Below are positions 62,666 through 64,000 of a stretch of DNA of 64,000 nt, in pieces; within the stretch, counting starts at the first letter, position 1; every line of letters begins with the position of its first letter. The translations under genes and the position numbers were made by a program. Under the pieces are notes generated by a model. It was not told where the DNA came from and made no database searches. It saw only the letters and a list, made by a program, of their open reading frames with translations. Source of the DNA: Anaerobacterium chartisolvens (GTDB lineage Bacteria; Bacillota; Clostridia; Acetivibrionales; DSM-27016); the NCBI RefSeq assembly GCF_003337415.1, contig NZ_QPJT01000019.1, positions 1-64,000 on the forward strand, given 5' to 3'.

Positions 62666-64000
62666 TTGTTTAAGAGAAAAATGCCGTATGCAAAAAAAAA
62701 AGCCATGGAAATTTAGATATAACGCATATATTTGATGATTACCAAAAAAATCTGCTTATGTTTAGGCAAATATTTCAAAACGACGACACTATTGTTTTCC
62801 ATGAACTGCTTCCACTCAATAATGATAATGTAAGAATTTGCGTGGTATATACCGTGGGAATGGCAGATCAGAAGGAAATAAGCAAAGGCTTGATATCAGC
62901 GGTACTGAATTCACCGGAAGGAAGCTTAAACAGGGAAAACATGGTTAATAGCCTTAAAAAACAAATCATTAGTTGCGGAAACATTGAGATTAATTCAGAT
63001 GTTGACAAAATTGTGGGCTCAATACTGTACGGCGATACACTTATAATCGCGGATAACTGCCCCGAGGCCCTGATTGTGGATTTAAAGGGGTTGAAGTTAA
63101 GAGACATATCTGAGCCCCTTTCGGAAAATGTTGTGAGAGGCCCAAGAGATGCTTTTACAGAATCACTGATAATAAATACATCGTTGATAAGGAGAAGAGT
63201 AAACAACCCCAATCTGAAATTTAGATTTGATTTTTTGGGAACACAAACTAAAACCAGAATCTGTATTTGTCATATTAATGGACTGTCAAACGATAAAATA
63301 CTTCAAGAGGTAAATGATAGGATAAAAAATATAAGGCTTGATGCGGTTCTGGAATCGGGGTATATTGAAGAAATAATCAGAGACCACCCTTTGTCCCTCT
63401 TTTCTACGGTGGGACATACCGAACGGCCCGATAAGCTTGTGTCAGGCCTGCTTGAAGGAAGAATTGCAATAATAGTAGACGGAACCCCCATTGCTTTAAC
63501 TGTACCCTTTTTATTCAGTGAATACTTTCAGTCCAGCGAGGACTATTATAATGATTTCATTTCGGGGAGTGTAAATAGACTTCTTCGGTGGGGGGCATTT
63601 TTTTTATCTACAAGCATACCGGCAATATATGTCGCCCTGACCTCCTTCCGAAAGGAAATTATACCCACTCCGCTGCTGCTTACTATTTCGGCCTCGAGAG
63701 TGGATGTACCGTTTCCTACAATTATAGAAATGTTTATTATGGTGGTGGTTTTTGAAATATTGAGAGAAGGCGGCTCCAGGCTGCCTGTGGCAGTCGGGTC
63801 AACAATTAGCTTTGTGGGGGCGGTAGTTATAGGCGACGCGGCTGTAAACGCCAAATTTGTAAGTGCCCCTATTGTAATCATAGTGGCTGTGACGGGGCTT
63901 TCAAATTTCCTTATCCCAAAGCTGATGAGCTCTTTAAGCATCGTAAGGATAATATTACTTTTGTTTTCAGGAGTTATAGGCTTTTATGGATATCTTTTCG
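62666..64000 (+). CDS. GerA-family spore germination protein, partial, with apparent poly(A) frameshift
   Basis: From about 62674 one frame stays open to the window end. It encodes a GerA/SpoVAF-type protein: a soluble N-terminal domain (DDTIVFHELLPLNNDNVRIC, ILYGDTLIIADNC, VRGPRDAFTESLIINTSLIR, FLGTQTKTRICICHINGLSN), the DHPLSLFSTVGHTERPDKL segment, then membrane helices (IPAIYVALTSF, LLLTISASRVDVPFP). The expected start (TTG 62666 after AGGGGGAT, or ATG 62681) is in a different frame, separated by a run of ten A at 62692-62701. One extra A would join them. The best in-frame ATG without a shift is 62758, with no ribosome binding site. Germinant-receptor A subunits sit in the spore inner membrane. 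Confidence 0.85.

Overview
The window reads as the chromosome of an anaerobic, spore-forming, cellulosome-producing clostridium, most like Ruminiclostridium and its relatives. The evidence is a GH5 cellulase with a type I dockerin, a GerA-type germination gene, a SpoVM gene beside rpmB, Pta-AckA acetate metabolism, low G+C DNA, strong AGGAGG ribosome binding sites and frequent GTG/TTG starts. The species cannot be fixed from sequence reading alone.

Bases 1-14,800 are accessory in character. They hold the end of an IS256-family element, a TetR/reductase pair, a MarR/ferredoxin pair, the tail of a large serine recombinase, a solitary 779-residue PD-(D/E)XK nuclease-like protein, a fragment of an RNA methyltransferase-like gene, and a sensor-regulator-ABC-amidohydrolase cassette. 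Two small mobile-element-type genes and a cation/proton antiporter follow. Two copies of a ~147 bp repeat (3273 and 12479) lie beside this debris. Bases 14,890-21,158 are the trp operon. It has a leader with an intrinsic terminator and GAG/TAG triplets, a TrpE lacking its catalytic core, no trpG, then trpD-C-F, a ~205 bp miniature inverted-repeat element, and trpB-A.

Bases 21,300-34,000 are housekeeping and signalling genes: a two-component system followed by an HtrA-like protease, an HD-GYP protein, glycogen synthase, endonuclease III, an FtsA-like ATPase, a GGDEF protein, spoVM and rpmB. At 34.2-35.3 kb a cation diffusion facilitator is preceded by a NiCo-type riboswitch overlapping a terminator. 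At 35.5-38.0 kb lies the most interesting locus: a chagasin-like (I42) protein ending in five perfect 8-residue repeats with an invariant YMAP core, followed by a radical SAM/SPASM enzyme with a TPR tail. It is a candidate RiPP-like or protein-modification system.

Bases 38-47.5 kb hold an ABC exporter with a double-MerR regulator, a VOC protein, a secreted NlpC/P60-like protein with 17-residue repeats, a GT1 glycosyltransferase, a polar amino-acid ABC transporter and a DUF5301-like protein. This stretch is dotted with palindromic repeats of about 58 bp and with GC-rich repeats that have rewritten the C-termini of two genes. Bases 47.6-56.9 kb form a carbohydrate uptake locus: a YesN/YesM-type two-component pair, a sugar-binding lipoprotein, two permeases and a DUF5703 glycosidase-like protein. 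A decayed CBM6 enzyme gene, the dockerin cellulase, pta-ackA and the start of a gerA gene with an apparent poly(A) frameshift close the window.
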